Made by a program: the position numbers and the translations under genes. Shown in pieces: positions 1 through 8,621 of a DNA stretch of 64,000 bases; position 1 is the first letter of the stretch, and each line of letters opens with the position of its first letter. Source of the stretch: CAVSWN01 sp963770995 (GTDB lineage Bacteria > Acidobacteriota > Vicinamibacteria > Vicinamibacterales > CAVVIG01). The notes under the pieces are model-generated. The model was not told where the DNA came from. It did no database searches and saw only the letters and a list, made by a program, of their open reading frames with translations. The stretch is from contig CAVYRS010000001.1 in the NCBI GenBank assembly GCA_963770995.1, positions 3,224,001 to 3,288,000 of the forward strand. The letters are read 5' to 3'.

Positions 1-1
1 G

Positions 2-973
2 CCGCAGTCGCGGGCCGCGGACGCCGTGAGGGTGGACGATGTCGAGCTGACGCGGCTCGCGTCGGCCGGGATCACGACGGTGCTTGCGCTGCCGTCCGGC
101 GACGTGATCTCCGGACAGAGCGCGCTCGTCAACGTCGCCGCGCCGCCCGACGATCCGCAGATCGGGAACATCGTCGATCAGCGCCGAGGGTTGATCGTCA
201 TCAAGTCCCCGGTCGCCCTGCACGTGTCGATCCCGAATCAGCCGCGCGTGGCCGGCAACGCATATCCCCAGTCGCTGATGGGCGTGATTGCCTTCGTGCG
301 CCAGTCGTTCCTGGACGCGCAGCATTACGCGGTGGCGCGCACCGACGATCCTGCGCTGGAAGCGATGCAGCCGTTCATCGCCCGCCGGCTGCCGGTCGCG
401 TTCGAAGCCAACCAGACGCGCGAGATCCTGCGCGCGCTGAAGATGGCGAAGGAGTTGAACCTGGACGTGATCGTCGCGGGCGGGCGCGGCGCGAAGGACG
501 CGGCTGCCGACCTGAAGGCCCAGAACGTCCGGGTGATCTACAGCCTGAACTACCCGCAGCGGCCGCGCGCGCTCGCGCCCGATGCGGACGAGGCACTCGA
601 GGCGCTGCGCGATCGCGCGGACGCACCGAAAACGCCGGGCGAGCTGGCCAAAGCGGGCGTGACGTTCGCCTTCGAATCGGCGGGCTTGAGCGACCCGAAG
701 GACTTCGTGAAGAACGCCGCGAAAGCGATCAAAGCCGGTCTCGCGGAGGATGCCGCGATCCGCGCGCTGACGATCGACGCGGCGACGATCGCCGGCGTCG
801 GCGATCGCCTGGGGTCGATCGAGAAGGGCAAGACCGCGAACCTCGTCGTCGCCGACGGGAATCTGTTCGAGGAGCGGACGAAGATCACGCGCGTGTTCGT
901 CGAGGGGCGTGCGGTGGCGCTCGAGGCTGCGGCACCGCCGTCCGGGCGCGGCCGCGGGCGCGGCCCACAGTAA
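2..973 (+). CDS. Amidohydrolase family protein, C-terminal part (5' end outside window)
   Basis: The reading frame is open from base 2 with no stop upstream, so this is the C-terminal part of a longer protein; the GTG at 26 is probably not the true start. The end carries the typical amidohydrolase finish: an Ala-rich helix, then GVGDRLGSIEKGKTANLVV, which is the return of the small beta-sandwich domain of imidazolonepropionase-like or dihydroorotase-like hydrolases, and a VFVEGRAV strand. The last residues are a low-complexity Gly/Arg tail. The metal-binding HxH motif would lie upstream of the window, so catalytic competence cannot be judged. The substrate is unknown. Many acidobacterial relatives are secreted, but the signal region is not visible. 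Confidence 0.8.
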   Translation, partial: PQSRAADAVRVDDVELTRLASAGITTVLALPSGDVISGQSALVNVAAPPDDPQIGNIVDQRRGLIVIKSPVALHVSIPNQPRVAGNAYPQSLMGVIAFVRQSFLDAQHYAVARTDDPALEAMQPFIARRLPVAFEANQTREILRALKMAKELNLDVIVAGGRGAKDAAADLKAQNVRVIYSLNYPQRPRALAPDADEALEALRDRADAPKTPGELAKAGVTFAFESAGLSDPKDFVKNAAKAIKAGLAEDAAIRALTIDAATIAGVGDRLGSIEKGKTANLVVADGNLFEERTKITRVFVEGRAVALEAAAPPSGRGRGRGPQ

Positions 974-1150
974 TACCGTCGACCCGCCAGAAAGCCGTAG
1001 CGGCGAGCCCCCGGTTCACCGTCAACCAGCCGCTAGCGTGATTAGATTGCGATTAGGGCCGGCCCGGTAGCGTAACGCCCTCGGTCCCTGTCGACCGCCT
1101 CCCCTCTTCGCTAGAAATACTATCGAGCCCCATTTTTTCGGGCTATTTCA

Positions 1151-1190
1151 TAAGCTCATCAGTTAAGCTCATCAGTTCAAGCTCATCAAT
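1151..1190. repeat. Three tandem copies of a 13-14 bp AAGCTCATCAGT unit
   Basis: Copies start at about 1151, 1164 and 1178 and lie just before the ribosome-binding site (AAAAGGAG, near 1196-1203) of the next gene. The rest of the 974-1212 gap shows no other clear feature. A short direct repeat in a 5' leader could be an operator or a neutral microsatellite; nothing decides between them. Confidence 0.6.
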
Positions 1191-1212
1191 TTCACAAAAG
1201 GAGCCGACTGCC

Positions 1213-2502
1213 ATGAGGACGCGTCACTTCGGGGCGACCGCGGTTGCGTTGTTTCTTAGCATCGTCGGGTCGTGGGCACAGGCGCCAGCGCCCGGCCGTT
1301 CTCAAAATCTTTCGAGCCGTTTGAAAATCATCGTCATCGAGGGCAAAGACGCCGCAAACGTCATCAACACACGATCGGCGGTGCAACCCGTTGTCGAGGT
1401 GCGCGACGCGGACGAACGGCCCGTGGGAGGGGCGAACGTGTTGTTCGCGGTTCCCCGCGGCAAGGGTGGCTTTGGCGCTGGCGACGTCCTGCAACTCACC
1501 GTCACGACAACGGACGACGGCCGAGCGGCGGCGACGACGCTTGTCCCGCTTGCGAAGGGACCCATGTCGATCTGGGTAGCGGCGACGTATCAGAGTCTCC
1601 GCACAGGACGGACGATTCCGCAGATCAACTTCAAGTCTGCCGCCGAGGCCATCAAAGCGGGCAAGGGAGGTGGGACTGCAGTTGCCGGCGGACTCAAGAT
1701 TGCGATTCTCGAAGGCGAGGACGGCGTCAACATCGTCCAGAACAAGACCGCGGTGCAGCCGGTCGTCGAAGTGAAGGACAGGAACAACCTGCCGATAGCG
1801 GGTGCGGTCGTCACGTTCGCAATCGTTGCCGGCAAGGGTGCGTTCGGCGGCGGCAAAGGGGCGACCAAGGTGGCGGTTACAACGGACGCGAATGGGCGCG
1901 CCGCCGTCACAAACCTGCAGCCAGTGGGAACAGGCGCCATCCAGATCGCCGTGGAAGCGAGCTTCGCAGGGCAGACGACGAAGACGTCCATGTCGCAGGA
2001 GAATTTCCAGACGGTCAAGGACGCTCAGAAAGCGGGAAAGAAGCCCGGCAGCTCCGCCACCGATCCTGAGGCGGAGAGTGAATCGGCAGCCGGAGGAAGC
2101 GAAAGCCAGGCAGACCCCAACAGCAGCCAGAACGGCGGCGGTGGAGGGAAGGCCGCGTCTGGAGGTGGAGGCGGCGGGTTCAACAACGTCTTAGCAGCCA
2201 TTGGCGCCGTCGCAGCAGGCGTGGGCGCCGCTGCTGCACAGCAAAAGAACCGGGGGCCCGACTGCACGGCGCAGGAGAACGCAATGGAGGCGGCTGCCAC
2301 CAATCAGAGTCGCGTCTGCAGCACAGGTTCATCGCAGCAGTGCCTCAACGCAGGTGCACAAGTGCTGAACGCTCTTGGCGCGGTGTGCCAATGTTACGGA
2401 CCAGATCTGCCTGCGTCGGACAGGCAGGCTATTCAACAACTGATTCAAGATTACCGTTCGTTGGGCTACAACGTGTCATCCGTCGCGAACTGCGCACGAT
2501 AG
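1213..2502 (+). CDS. Secreted protein with two Ig-like (Big-1-type) repeats and a Cys-containing C-terminus
   Basis: The N-terminus has a basic start and a hydrophobic stretch ending near SWAQA, a good Sec signal peptide. Two homologous modules follow, at about residues 35-140 and 160-265. Each opens with a phrase like IVIEGKDAANV or IAILEGEDGVNIV, continues with AVQPVVEVKD, and ends in an Asp-Gly-Arg-Ala turn, as in bacterial Ig-like Big-1 domains. After them comes a Gly/Ser-rich linker (about 275-330) and a compact C-terminal segment with several cysteines (about 350-429). The start follows a strong AAAAGGAG site. The next gene, an Oar-like receptor, begins 10 bases after the stop, so the two may be co-transcribed. 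An adhesive or structural cell-surface role is inferred only from the Ig-like fold. Confidence 0.75.
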   Translation: MRTRHFGATAVALFLSIVGSWAQAPAPGRSQNLSSRLKIIVIEGKDAANVINTRSAVQPVVEVRDADERPVGGANVLFAVPRGKGGFGAGDVLQLTVTTTDDGRAAATTLVPLAKGPMSIWVAATYQSLRTGRTIPQINFKSAAEAIKAGKGGGTAVAGGLKIAILEGEDGVNIVQNKTAVQPVVEVKDRNNLPIAGAVVTFAIVAGKGAFGGGKGATKVAVTTDANGRAAVTNLQPVGTGAIQIAVEASFAGQTTKTSMSQENFQTVKDAQKAGKKPGSSATDPEAESESAAGGSESQADPNSSQNGGGGGKAASGGGGGGFNNVLAAIGAVAAGVGAAAAQQKNRGPDCTAQENAMEAAATNQSRVCSTGSSQQCLNAGAQVLNALGAVCQCYGPDLPASDRQAIQQLIQDYRSLGYNVSSVANCAR

Positions 2503-2512
2503 CCTACCAGCC

Positions 2513-4936
2513 ATGGTGTTGACTGTCGTTCTTTCGATAGCGCTCGTGGCGCAATCGCGCGGTGCCACGGGTGTTTGGGGCGTCGTCCTCGATCCGCAGG
2601 ATCTCGTGGTCTCGCAGGCGCATGTGTCGCTCACGTGCGCCCGCGGCACCCAATCCGTCGAAACGGACAAGAGAGGGCGATTCACGCTGGCGGCGGAGCA
2701 CGATGAGGAGGAATGCGATCTGACGGTCACCAGTCCCGGGTTTGCCCGTTGGATGCGGAAGGTGTCTCCCCGAAATGGCCGCGTGACCGTGCGGCTATCG
2801 ATAGCGCCAAGCGAGGAACGGGTGACCGTGAGCGCGAAGCGCCGCTCGTTGTTCGAGTCGGAGCTCAGGCGCGACGAGGACGGCCTCTTTCCAGGTGTCG
2901 CGCACATCGCGGATCTTCTCCGATATGCGCGTGCACTGGGCGGATTGACCACACCAGTGGTCGTGTACGTCGACGGTCTGCCGGTGGATGAACCACCGCC
3001 GCTGGCGCAGATCGAGCGCGTCACCATCAATGCGGATCCATTTTCGGCCGAGCATGCCGATGGCGATCAGACCGTCATCCAGATCGTCACGAGAACTCCG
3101 GATCGCCGCCTGCGCATCAACTGGGCGACCGACGCGCTCGGGTTCGGCGGGCATGACATCCTGGGCACCGACCTCCACACGACGACGCGTTCCGCGGGCT
3201 TCGTCGTTTCGGGGCCCGTTCCCTACCTCCCGGTCACGTTTGGCTCGCGCATTACAGTCTTCCGTTCGTCGAATGATGTGTCGATTCAAGCCGCGCCGCT
3301 GGCCGAGGGCGGGTCGACGAGCGCGACGATCACGAGCCGAGGCGGCACGGCGGCATTCGACGCAGCCTACACACGTCCGTCGTCGGTGAGGGCGAAGTTT
3401 TCGGTTCGCGAGTCGCGCAGCAGCGGCTCGAACACTGGCGTCGGCGGACTCGTCGTCCAGGACGCGGGCTTTGCTTCGTCCTATGCGGGACACGACGCAC
3501 GCGCCGCCGTCACTGCCACGGCGCGAAGCATGACGCTCGAGGGTCGCGTGGTCATGGATCGAACCGCTATTCGCACGCGCGCGAACAGCGACGGACCAGG
3601 ACTCGCTGTTCGAGGCGTCTTTGTAGGAGGAGGGGCGGCGACCGAATCGAGCGACGGCGTACGGTCGCGTTTGAGCTCGACGTTCGTGATGAGATGGCAT
3701 GCGGCCCGTCCGGTGACGGTAGGTGCCGAGTTCGGACGCCGCATGAATGTCAGCACCGAGACACCAAATCGGTTCGGCGTCATCGAATTCGCCCACCTCG
3801 ACGACTACACGAGTGCGCTCGCAGGCGATTCGACGGGCACATTGTTCGTGACGCGCGGTGATGGCACGGTCCATTACACGAACTTCCGGTCAGCCGTGTT
3901 CGCGCAGACGACGATCGCGAGGACGGATCGCGCGGAAATCGGCGCGGGAGTACGCGTAGATACGCAGGCCAGCTTCGGCAGCATGGTCTCGCCGCGCATC
4001 TCGGCGGCCACAACCTGGCGGGGCTTTCACATCGTCGGAGGCGGCGGGCTCTTCGTTCGTCATGTGGACGAGACGGCAGTCACTCGCGCGATCGTCGGCG
4101 ACGGGCGCCACCTGACGCAATTCATCGCGACTGGCGCCCCGCTCGCGGCTCCCCTCGAGGCTGCGGTTCGACAGCCGACGATCACGATGCGCCTCTCACC
4201 GGATGTCGTTCAGGCCCGCGAGTTGGTCGAACGGATCTCGATCGATCGAGCGTTCGGGCGCCTGTCCGCCGGTGTGGAATTCACATCCGGTCGCGAGCAC
4301 CGGCTACTCGGTGCCGATCGACGTCCGGCTCGAGAGGGATGGACGGACATCATCGAGTCCAATCGGGCGCGGCGTCGCGAACGAGTTCACACGCAGCTGC
4401 GCTACACGCTACATCGGCAGATGGTCGCGCTGCACTACGAATGGGCGCGGTCACGCGACAATACCGATGGTCCGTTCTCGTTTCCGCAGCTGCCCGGCCG
4501 ATTCGACGATGACTGGGCGAGGAGCGCCGGCCTGGCCCCGCACAACGTGAGTGCGATTGGGATGTTCCAGTTGCCGGGCCAAATCTCGGTCAGCGTATCT
4601 GATCGGTGGAACGGCCGGGCGCCTTTCAACGTGACGACCGGGTTCGATCGTTTCAGCAATGGTCTGGCGACGGATCGAGGCGGCCGTCCGCGCAACAGCG
4701 GCAAGGGACCTGGATTCCATTCGCTATCGCTGTACGCATTCCGCCGCCTCACATTGCCCGGCTCCCGTAAGTCATCGACGAGCTTGCTGAATGTGACGGC
4801 GGGCCTTCAGGCGGAGAATCTGCTTGGCATCCGCAACTATCTCGGCGTCGACAGCGTGATTGGCTCCCTGATGTTCGGTCGTCCTATTGGCTCTTTGCCG
4901 GGCCGCTCGGTACGACTCATCTTCAATGTCGAATAG
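2513..4936 (+). CDS. TonB-dependent receptor-like (Oar-type) outer-membrane protein
   Basis: After a short hydrophobic N-terminus, residues about 15-100 form a carboxypeptidase-regulatory-like beta-sandwich (GATGVWGVVLDPQDLVVS, then a DKRGRFTL turn), the usual front end of Oar-like receptors of Acidobacteriota. A plug-like part follows (VVYVDGLPVDEPPPLAQIERVTI, about 145-170) and then a long beta-strand-rich barrel ending in an aromatic, Arg-rich C-terminal strand. At 807 residues it is short for the Oar family (commonly about 1000), so extracellular loops may be reduced. Substrate unknown; transport of large nutrients or an adhesin-like role are both possible. The his promoter starts immediately after its stop codon. 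Confidence 0.75.
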   Translation: MVLTVVLSIALVAQSRGATGVWGVVLDPQDLVVSQAHVSLTCARGTQSVETDKRGRFTLAAEHDEEECDLTVTSPGFARWMRKVSPRNGRVTVRLSIAPSEERVTVSAKRRSLFESELRRDEDGLFPGVAHIADLLRYARALGGLTTPVVVYVDGLPVDEPPPLAQIERVTINADPFSAEHADGDQTVIQIVTRTPDRRLRINWATDALGFGGHDILGTDLHTTTRSAGFVVSGPVPYLPVTFGSRITVFRSSNDVSIQAAPLAEGGSTSATITSRGGTAAFDAAYTRPSSVRAKFSVRESRSSGSNTGVGGLVVQDAGFASSYAGHDARAAVTATARSMTLEGRVVMDRTAIRTRANSDGPGLAVRGVFVGGGAATESSDGVRSRLSSTFVMRWHAARPVTVGAEFGRRMNVSTETPNRFGVIEFAHLDDYTSALAGDSTGTLFVTRGDGTVHYTNFRSAVFAQTTIARTDRAEIGAGVRVDTQASFGSMVSPRISAATTWRGFHIVGGGGLFVRHVDETAVTRAIVGDGRHLTQFIATGAPLAAPLEAAVRQPTITMRLSPDVVQARELVERISIDRAFGRLSAGVEFTSGREHRLLGADRRPAREGWTDIIESNRARRRERVHTQLRYTLHRQMVALHYEWARSRDNTDGPFSFPQLPGRFDDDWARSAGLAPHNVSAIGMFQLPGQISVSVSDRWNGRAPFNVTTGFDRFSNGLATDRGGRPRNSGKGPGFHSLSLYAFRRLTLPGSRKSSTSLLNVTAGLQAENLLGIRNYLGVDSVIGSLMFGRPIGSLPGRSVRLIFNVE

Positions 4937-4949
4937 CCGGTGAGGGAGG

Positions 4950-4978
4950 TTGCGGGAGGGACGGAGGTCTGGTAGGCT
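4950..4978 (+). promoter_or_regulatory. Candidate sigma70-type promoter of the his operon
   Basis: TTGCGG (4950-4955) and TAGGCT (4973-4978) are separated by exactly 17 bases. The -10 keeps the most important T1, A2 and T6. Transcription would begin near 4985, only a few bases before the leader peptide ATG at 4988, giving a nearly leaderless transcript. No Shine-Dalgarno site lies at normal distance from that ATG (GGAGGT at 4963-4968 is 19 bases away), which fits leaderless translation. This is a motif match only. Confidence 0.4.
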
Positions 4979-4987
4979 CTTTCCTTC

Positions 4988-5053
4988 ATGTTCGCGGTCC
5001 ACCATCACGGCCACTATCATCGCCACGGCCATCAGCCGGCGGAGGGTGCGTGA
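4988..5053 (+). CDS. hisL: Histidine operon leader peptide (21 aa, 7 His)
   Basis: A 21-codon ORF with histidine at positions 5, 6, 7, 9, 11, 13 and 15, so seven of eleven consecutive residues are His. It is followed by a terminator/antiterminator pair and then by hisI. Such a His-codon run is the sensor of classical his attenuation: when charged tRNA-His is scarce the ribosome stalls on these codons, otherwise it proceeds to the stop at 5051-5053. The ORF is too short for ordinary gene finders. The sequence evidence is direct; regulation is inferred from the well-known enterobacterial mechanism. Translation may be leaderless given the promoter position. Confidence 0.85.
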   Translation: MFAVHHHGHYHRHGHQPAEGA

Positions 5054-5116
5054 TTCAGGATCGAGTCGAAACGGACGACACACGCAGCCCCGCCCGAGCG
5101 CGGGGTTTTTTGTTTT
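5038..5116 (+). terminator. his attenuator: intrinsic terminator with mutually exclusive antiterminator
   Basis: Terminator: CCCCGC (5088-5093) pairs with GCGGGG (5100-5105) and is followed by TTTTTTGTTTT up to the hisI ATG at 5117. Antiterminator: the 5' arm 5038-5052, which overlaps the end and stop codon of the leader peptide, pairs with 5081-5094. G5038-G5042 pair with C5090-C5094, A5043 is bulged, G5044-G5045 pair with C5088-C5089, there is one G-G mismatch, and TGCGTG (5047-5052) pairs with CACGCA (5081-5086). The antiterminator uses the terminator's own 5' arm, so the two cannot coexist. A ribosome at the leader stop would cover the 5' arm and let the terminator form; a ribosome stalled on the early His codons would leave it free. 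Confidence 0.8.
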
Positions 5117-5425
5117 ATGGACTACTCAAAACTGAACGGTCTCATTCCCGCAGTGATCCAGGACGCCGAGTCGTCTGAAGTGCTGATGGTCGGCTTCATG
5201 AACGAGCAGGCGCTCGCCGACACGCAGCGCACCGGCTACGCCACGTTCTTCAGCCGCACGCGCAACGCCCTGTGGACGAAGGGCGAGACCTCGGGCAACA
5301 AGCTCCAGGTCGTCGACATCCTCGTCGATTGCGACGACGACACGGTGCTGGTGAAGGTCAAGCGGCTCGGCGACGGCAATGTCTGCCATACGGGCACCCG
5401 GACCTGTTTCTCTCCGATCGCTGTC
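5117..5425 (+). CDS. hisI: Phosphoribosyl-AMP cyclohydrolase
   Basis: Opens the ring of phosphoribosyl-AMP in the third step of histidine synthesis. Visible family motifs are GFMNEQAL, FFSRTRNALWTKGETSG, DCDDDTVLVKV and the zinc-binding end CHTGTRTCF (about residues 94-102). The ATG follows directly on the attenuator T-run with no good Shine-Dalgarno site. There is no own stop codon: the frame runs straight into the hisG ATG at 5426 and, as written, past a frameshift at about 5441 into meaningless sequence to 6193. If the extra base at 5441 is an error, HisI and HisG would form one fused protein. No HisE (phosphoribosyl-ATP pyrophosphatase) domain is attached. Confidence 0.85.
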
Positions 5426-6314
5426 ATGAAACTGAAACTTCGGCATCCCCAAAGGCTCCCTGCAGGACGCGACGGTTCATCTGTTCGCGCGCGCGGGCTT
5501 CAACATCTACGTCAGCACGCGGTCGTATTTCCCGGCCATCGACGATCCCGACATCGAGTGCATGCTGATCAGAGCGCAGGAGATGGCGCGGTACGTGTCC
5601 GACGGCGTGCTCGATGCAGGGCTCACGGGACAGGATTGGATCGCGGAGCACGAGGCCGGCGACGGACGAACCGGCGTGCTGACCAGCGTCGCCGATCTGA
5701 TTTACGCGAAGCAGAGCTTCGGCAAGGTCAAGTGGGTGCTCGCCGCACCGGAAGAATCGCCGTTCCGATCGGCGAAGGATCTCGAGGGAAAAACGGTCGC
5801 CACCGAGCTCGTGCGGGCGACGCGCGCCTATTTCGCGCGCCACGGCGTGACCGCGAATGTCGAGTTCTCGTGGGGCGCTACGGAAGTGAAACCGCCGGTG
5901 CTCGCCGACGCGATCGTGGAGGCGACGGAGACCGGCTCGACGCTGCGCGCCAACCGGCTGCGGATCATCGACACGGTGCTCGAGTCCAACACCCAGCTCA
6001 TCGCCAACCACACCGCGCTGGCGGACGAGTGGAAGCGCACCAAGCTGGAGAACATGGCGCTGCTGCTGCGCGCCGCCATCGAAGCGCAGGGTCGCGTCGG
6101 CTTGATGTTGAACGTGCGCCGCGTCGATCTCGCCGGCATCCTCGAGCTCCTGCCCGCCTTGCAGCGCCCGACGATTTCCGCGTTGAGCGATGACGACTGG
6201 GTGGCCGTGAACACCATCATCGAAGAGCGCACGGTGCGCGACCTGATTCCGCGCCTGAAAGGCGCCCGCGCGCAGGGCATCGTCGAGTACCCGCTCAACA
6301 AGATTGTGCTGTGA
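5426..6314 (+). CDS. hisG: ATP phosphoribosyltransferase, long form (single-base frameshift near codon 5)
   Basis: Catalyses the committed first step of histidine synthesis. The ATG at 5426 gives MKLKL; one extra C at about 5441 then shifts the frame, after which GIPKGSLQDATVHLF and the rest of HisG read cleanly to 6314. Family features include GLTGQDWI and a C-terminal regulatory region (GRVGLMLNVRR to the end). The length of about 296 residues marks the long, histidine-inhibited form that needs no HisZ. In the HisG frame TGA codons lie at 5427 and 5433, so no in-frame start exists before the shift; the next ATG, at 5562, would delete the N-terminal lobe. Either the extra C is a sequence error or expression needs a +1 shift. 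Confidence 0.85.
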
Positions 6315-6316
6315 CG

Positions 6317-7561
6317 ATGAAGATTATCGAGGCGCGTGACAATCGGGCGCTCCGTCGGTTGATCGTGCCGGCGTCGCGCCAGGATCCCGCGTTCGAGCGC
6401 CGCGTGCGGGCCATCGTCGACGCCGTCCGTTCGGGCGGAGATCGTGCGCTCGTACGCTTCGCGCGGCGGTTCGATGGGGTCTCGCCGCCGCTCGAAATTT
6501 CCGCGGCCGACATGCAGACAGCGGCGGGGCGCGTCGACCCGGCTGTCCGCCGCGCCCTCGCGCAGGCGGCGAACCACATCGCCCGGGTCGCGTTCCGGCA
6601 GATTCCCCGGCACTGGGACCTCGACGTCGCGCCCGGCGTGTCGATCGAGCAGCGCGTCGAGCCGCTGGCCAGCGTCGGTTGCTACGTGCCGGGCGGCCGC
6701 TTTCCGCTGCCTTCGTCGCTGCTGATGACCGCGGTCCCCGCGCGCGTCGCCGGCGTCCGCGAGATCGTCGTCGTGTGTCCAAGGCCGGAGCCGGTTGTCA
6801 TGGCGGCGGCCCTCGAAGCCGGCGTCACGCGATTGTTTCGCGTCGGGGGCGCGCATGCCATCGCAGCGCTCGCGTACGGAACGGCGAGCGTGCCGCGTGT
6901 GGACAAGATCGTCGGGCCCGGGAATCGCTACGTCGCGACCGCCAAGGCGCTCGTGGCCGCGCAATGTGCGATCGATTTCTACGCCGGCCCCACCGAGATC
7001 GTGATCGTGGCCGGCCGCGGCCGGGCCAGCTGGATCGCCTCCGATCTCGTGGCGCAGGCAGAGCACGATCCTGACGCTCGCGCGATCTTCATCACGTGGA
7101 GCCGGCCCTTCGCCCGGCGCGTCGCGGCCGAGACGGCTCGGGCGGCCTCGGGCCGGGCGCTTGTTGCTCGCGCACTCGCCGCCAATGGCGCCATCGTCGT
7201 CACGCGAAATGCGGACGAGGCGATGGCGTTGGCGAGCCGGATCGCACCGGAGCATCTCGTGGTCGAGCGCGAGTCGATGCTGAAGGGTTCGCTGACGGCC
7301 GGTGCGGTTTTCGTCGGTCCCTACGCCGCGCAAGCCGCCGGCGATTACGCGACGGGATCGAATCACGTGCTGCCCACGGCCGGCGCGGCCCGGTTCCGGG
7401 GCGGTCTGTCCGCGGCCGATTTCATGCGCGTGATGTCGGTGCAACGCATCACGCGCGACGGGCTGTCGAAACTGGCGCCGATCGTTCTGCCGCTCGCGCG
7501 CGCCGAAGGACTCGACGCCCACGCCAAGTCGATCGAGATCCGACTGAATCCAAATGTCTAG
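6317..7561 (+). CDS. hisD: Histidinol dehydrogenase
   Basis: Oxidises histidinol to histidine with two NAD in the last two steps. Family signatures are GCYVPGGRFPLPSS, DKIVGPGNRYVATAK, the zinc-site region DFYAGPTEIV, DLVAQAEHDPDA, the catalytic Glu-His region APEHLVVE, and SNHVLPT. The length of about 415 residues is normal. The ATG at 6317 is preferred; a GTG at 6311 overlaps the hisG stop (GTGA) and is an alternative. The gene is complete and lies directly behind hisG, consistent with translational coupling. Confidence 0.95.
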   Translation: MKIIEARDNRALRRLIVPASRQDPAFERRVRAIVDAVRSGGDRALVRFARRFDGVSPPLEISAADMQTAAGRVDPAVRRALAQAANHIARVAFRQIPRHWDLDVAPGVSIEQRVEPLASVGCYVPGGRFPLPSSLLMTAVPARVAGVREIVVVCPRPEPVVMAAALEAGVTRLFRVGGAHAIAALAYGTASVPRVDKIVGPGNRYVATAKALVAAQCAIDFYAGPTEIVIVAGRGRASWIASDLVAQAEHDPDARAIFITWSRPFARRVAAETARAASGRALVARALAANGAIVVTRNADEAMALASRIAPEHLVVERESMLKGSLTAGAVFVGPYAAQAAGDYATGSNHVLPTAGAARFRGGLSAADFMRVMSVQRITRDGLSKLAPIVLPLARAEGLDAHAKSIEIRLNPNV

Positions 7562-7577
7562 CCATGAGCCATCAGCC

Positions 7578-8621
7578 ATGTCTCATTATCAAAAACCCCC
7601 TGAGCTGTACGACGGCCTCCGGCTCCACCAGAACGAGAACACTGGCGGCTGCTCGCCGAAGGTGATCGAGGCGCTCGCGCGGCTGCGCGCGGATCAGATC
7701 GGCTTCTATCCACCGTACGCGCAGGCGACCGAGGCGGTCGCGCAGTACCTGGGTGTGCGTCCGGATCGCATCACGCTGACCAACGGCCTCGACGAAGGAA
7801 TCATGGCGCTGTCGGTCGCCTACCTCCGTCCCTCAGTCGCGGGTCCGGTGCTCGAAGCCGTGGTGCCCGAGCCGGCGTTCGAGATCTTCCGGTTCGACAC
7901 GGCGGTTGCCGGTGGCCAGCTCGTGCAGGTGATGCCGAAGCCGGACTTCGCATTCCCGCTCGACGAAGTCCTGTCGGTGATCCGGACGCGAACGCGCGTG
8001 GTGTTCCTGACGAATCCCAACAACCCGACCGGCGTCGAGATGCCGCTCGACGCGATCCGCACGATCGCCCGTCGCGTGCCGAGCAAGGCCGTCGTTTTCG
8101 TGGACGAGGCGTATGCGGAGTTCGCCGGGGTGTCGTTCATCCCGGAGCTCGAGAGCTTCCCGAACGTTGTCGTTGGGCGTACGTTCTCGAAGGCGTTCGG
8201 CCTGGCAGGACTCCGAATCGGCTGCCTCGTCGGCGCTCCGGACACAGTCGACGCCATCCGCCGCGCCGTACCCGTCTACAGCGTCAGCATTGCGGCCGTC
8301 ACCGCGATCCAGGCTGCGCTCCAGGATCTCGATCACGTCAACGACTACCTGCGACAGGTAGCCGAATCGAAAGCGTTGCTGTACGCCGCCTGCGACCGGA
8401 TGGGGCTCACCTACTGGAAGAGCTCATCGAACTTCGTCCTCGTGTGCGCCGGCGATCGCACCGACGCGCTCGTCAAGGGCGCGTTCGCGCGCGGCGTCTA
8501 CATCCGCGACCGATCGACCGAACCAGGATGCGCCGGCTGCATCCGGATCGGCGCCGGGATCGTGGAGCATACGCGCCGGTGCGTCGCCGTCATGGAAGAG
8601 GTTTTGTGCGCCGCGCCGTAA
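7578..8621 (+). CDS. hisC: Histidinol-phosphate aminotransferase
   Basis: PLP-dependent fold-type I aminotransferase converting imidazole-acetol phosphate to histidinol phosphate. Visible are LHQNENTGG at the N-terminus, TNGLDEGI, FLTNPNNPTGVEMP, FVDEAYAEFAG and the PLP-lysine segment RTFSKAFGLAGLRIG. The ATG at 7578 gives the usual N-terminus; an upstream ATG at 7554 overlaps the end of hisD and adds eight residues. The gene is full length and its end overlaps the start of hisB. Confidence 0.95.
   Translation: MSHYQKPPELYDGLRLHQNENTGGCSPKVIEALARLRADQIGFYPPYAQATEAVAQYLGVRPDRITLTNGLDEGIMALSVAYLRPSVAGPVLEAVVPEPAFEIFRFDTAVAGGQLVQVMPKPDFAFPLDEVLSVIRTRTRVVFLTNPNNPTGVEMPLDAIRTIARRVPSKAVVFVDEAYAEFAGVSFIPELESFPNVVVGRTFSKAFGLAGLRIGCLVGAPDTVDAIRRAVPVYSVSIAAVTAIQAALQDLDHVNDYLRQVAESKALLYAACDRMGLTYWKSSSNFVLVCAGDRTDALVKGAFARGVYIRDRSTEPGCAGCIRIGAGIVEHTRRCVAVMEEVLCAAP

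Noticed and set aside
5426..5445. Programmed +1 frameshift (RF2-like) for hisG
   Set aside because: The slippery CTT is not followed by a stop codon or an internal Shine-Dalgarno; several other genes here have similar lone indels, so an error is simpler.
5828..7579. Minus-strand ORF of 583 codons opposite hisG/hisD
   Set aside because: Antisense to conserved his genes; no family features.
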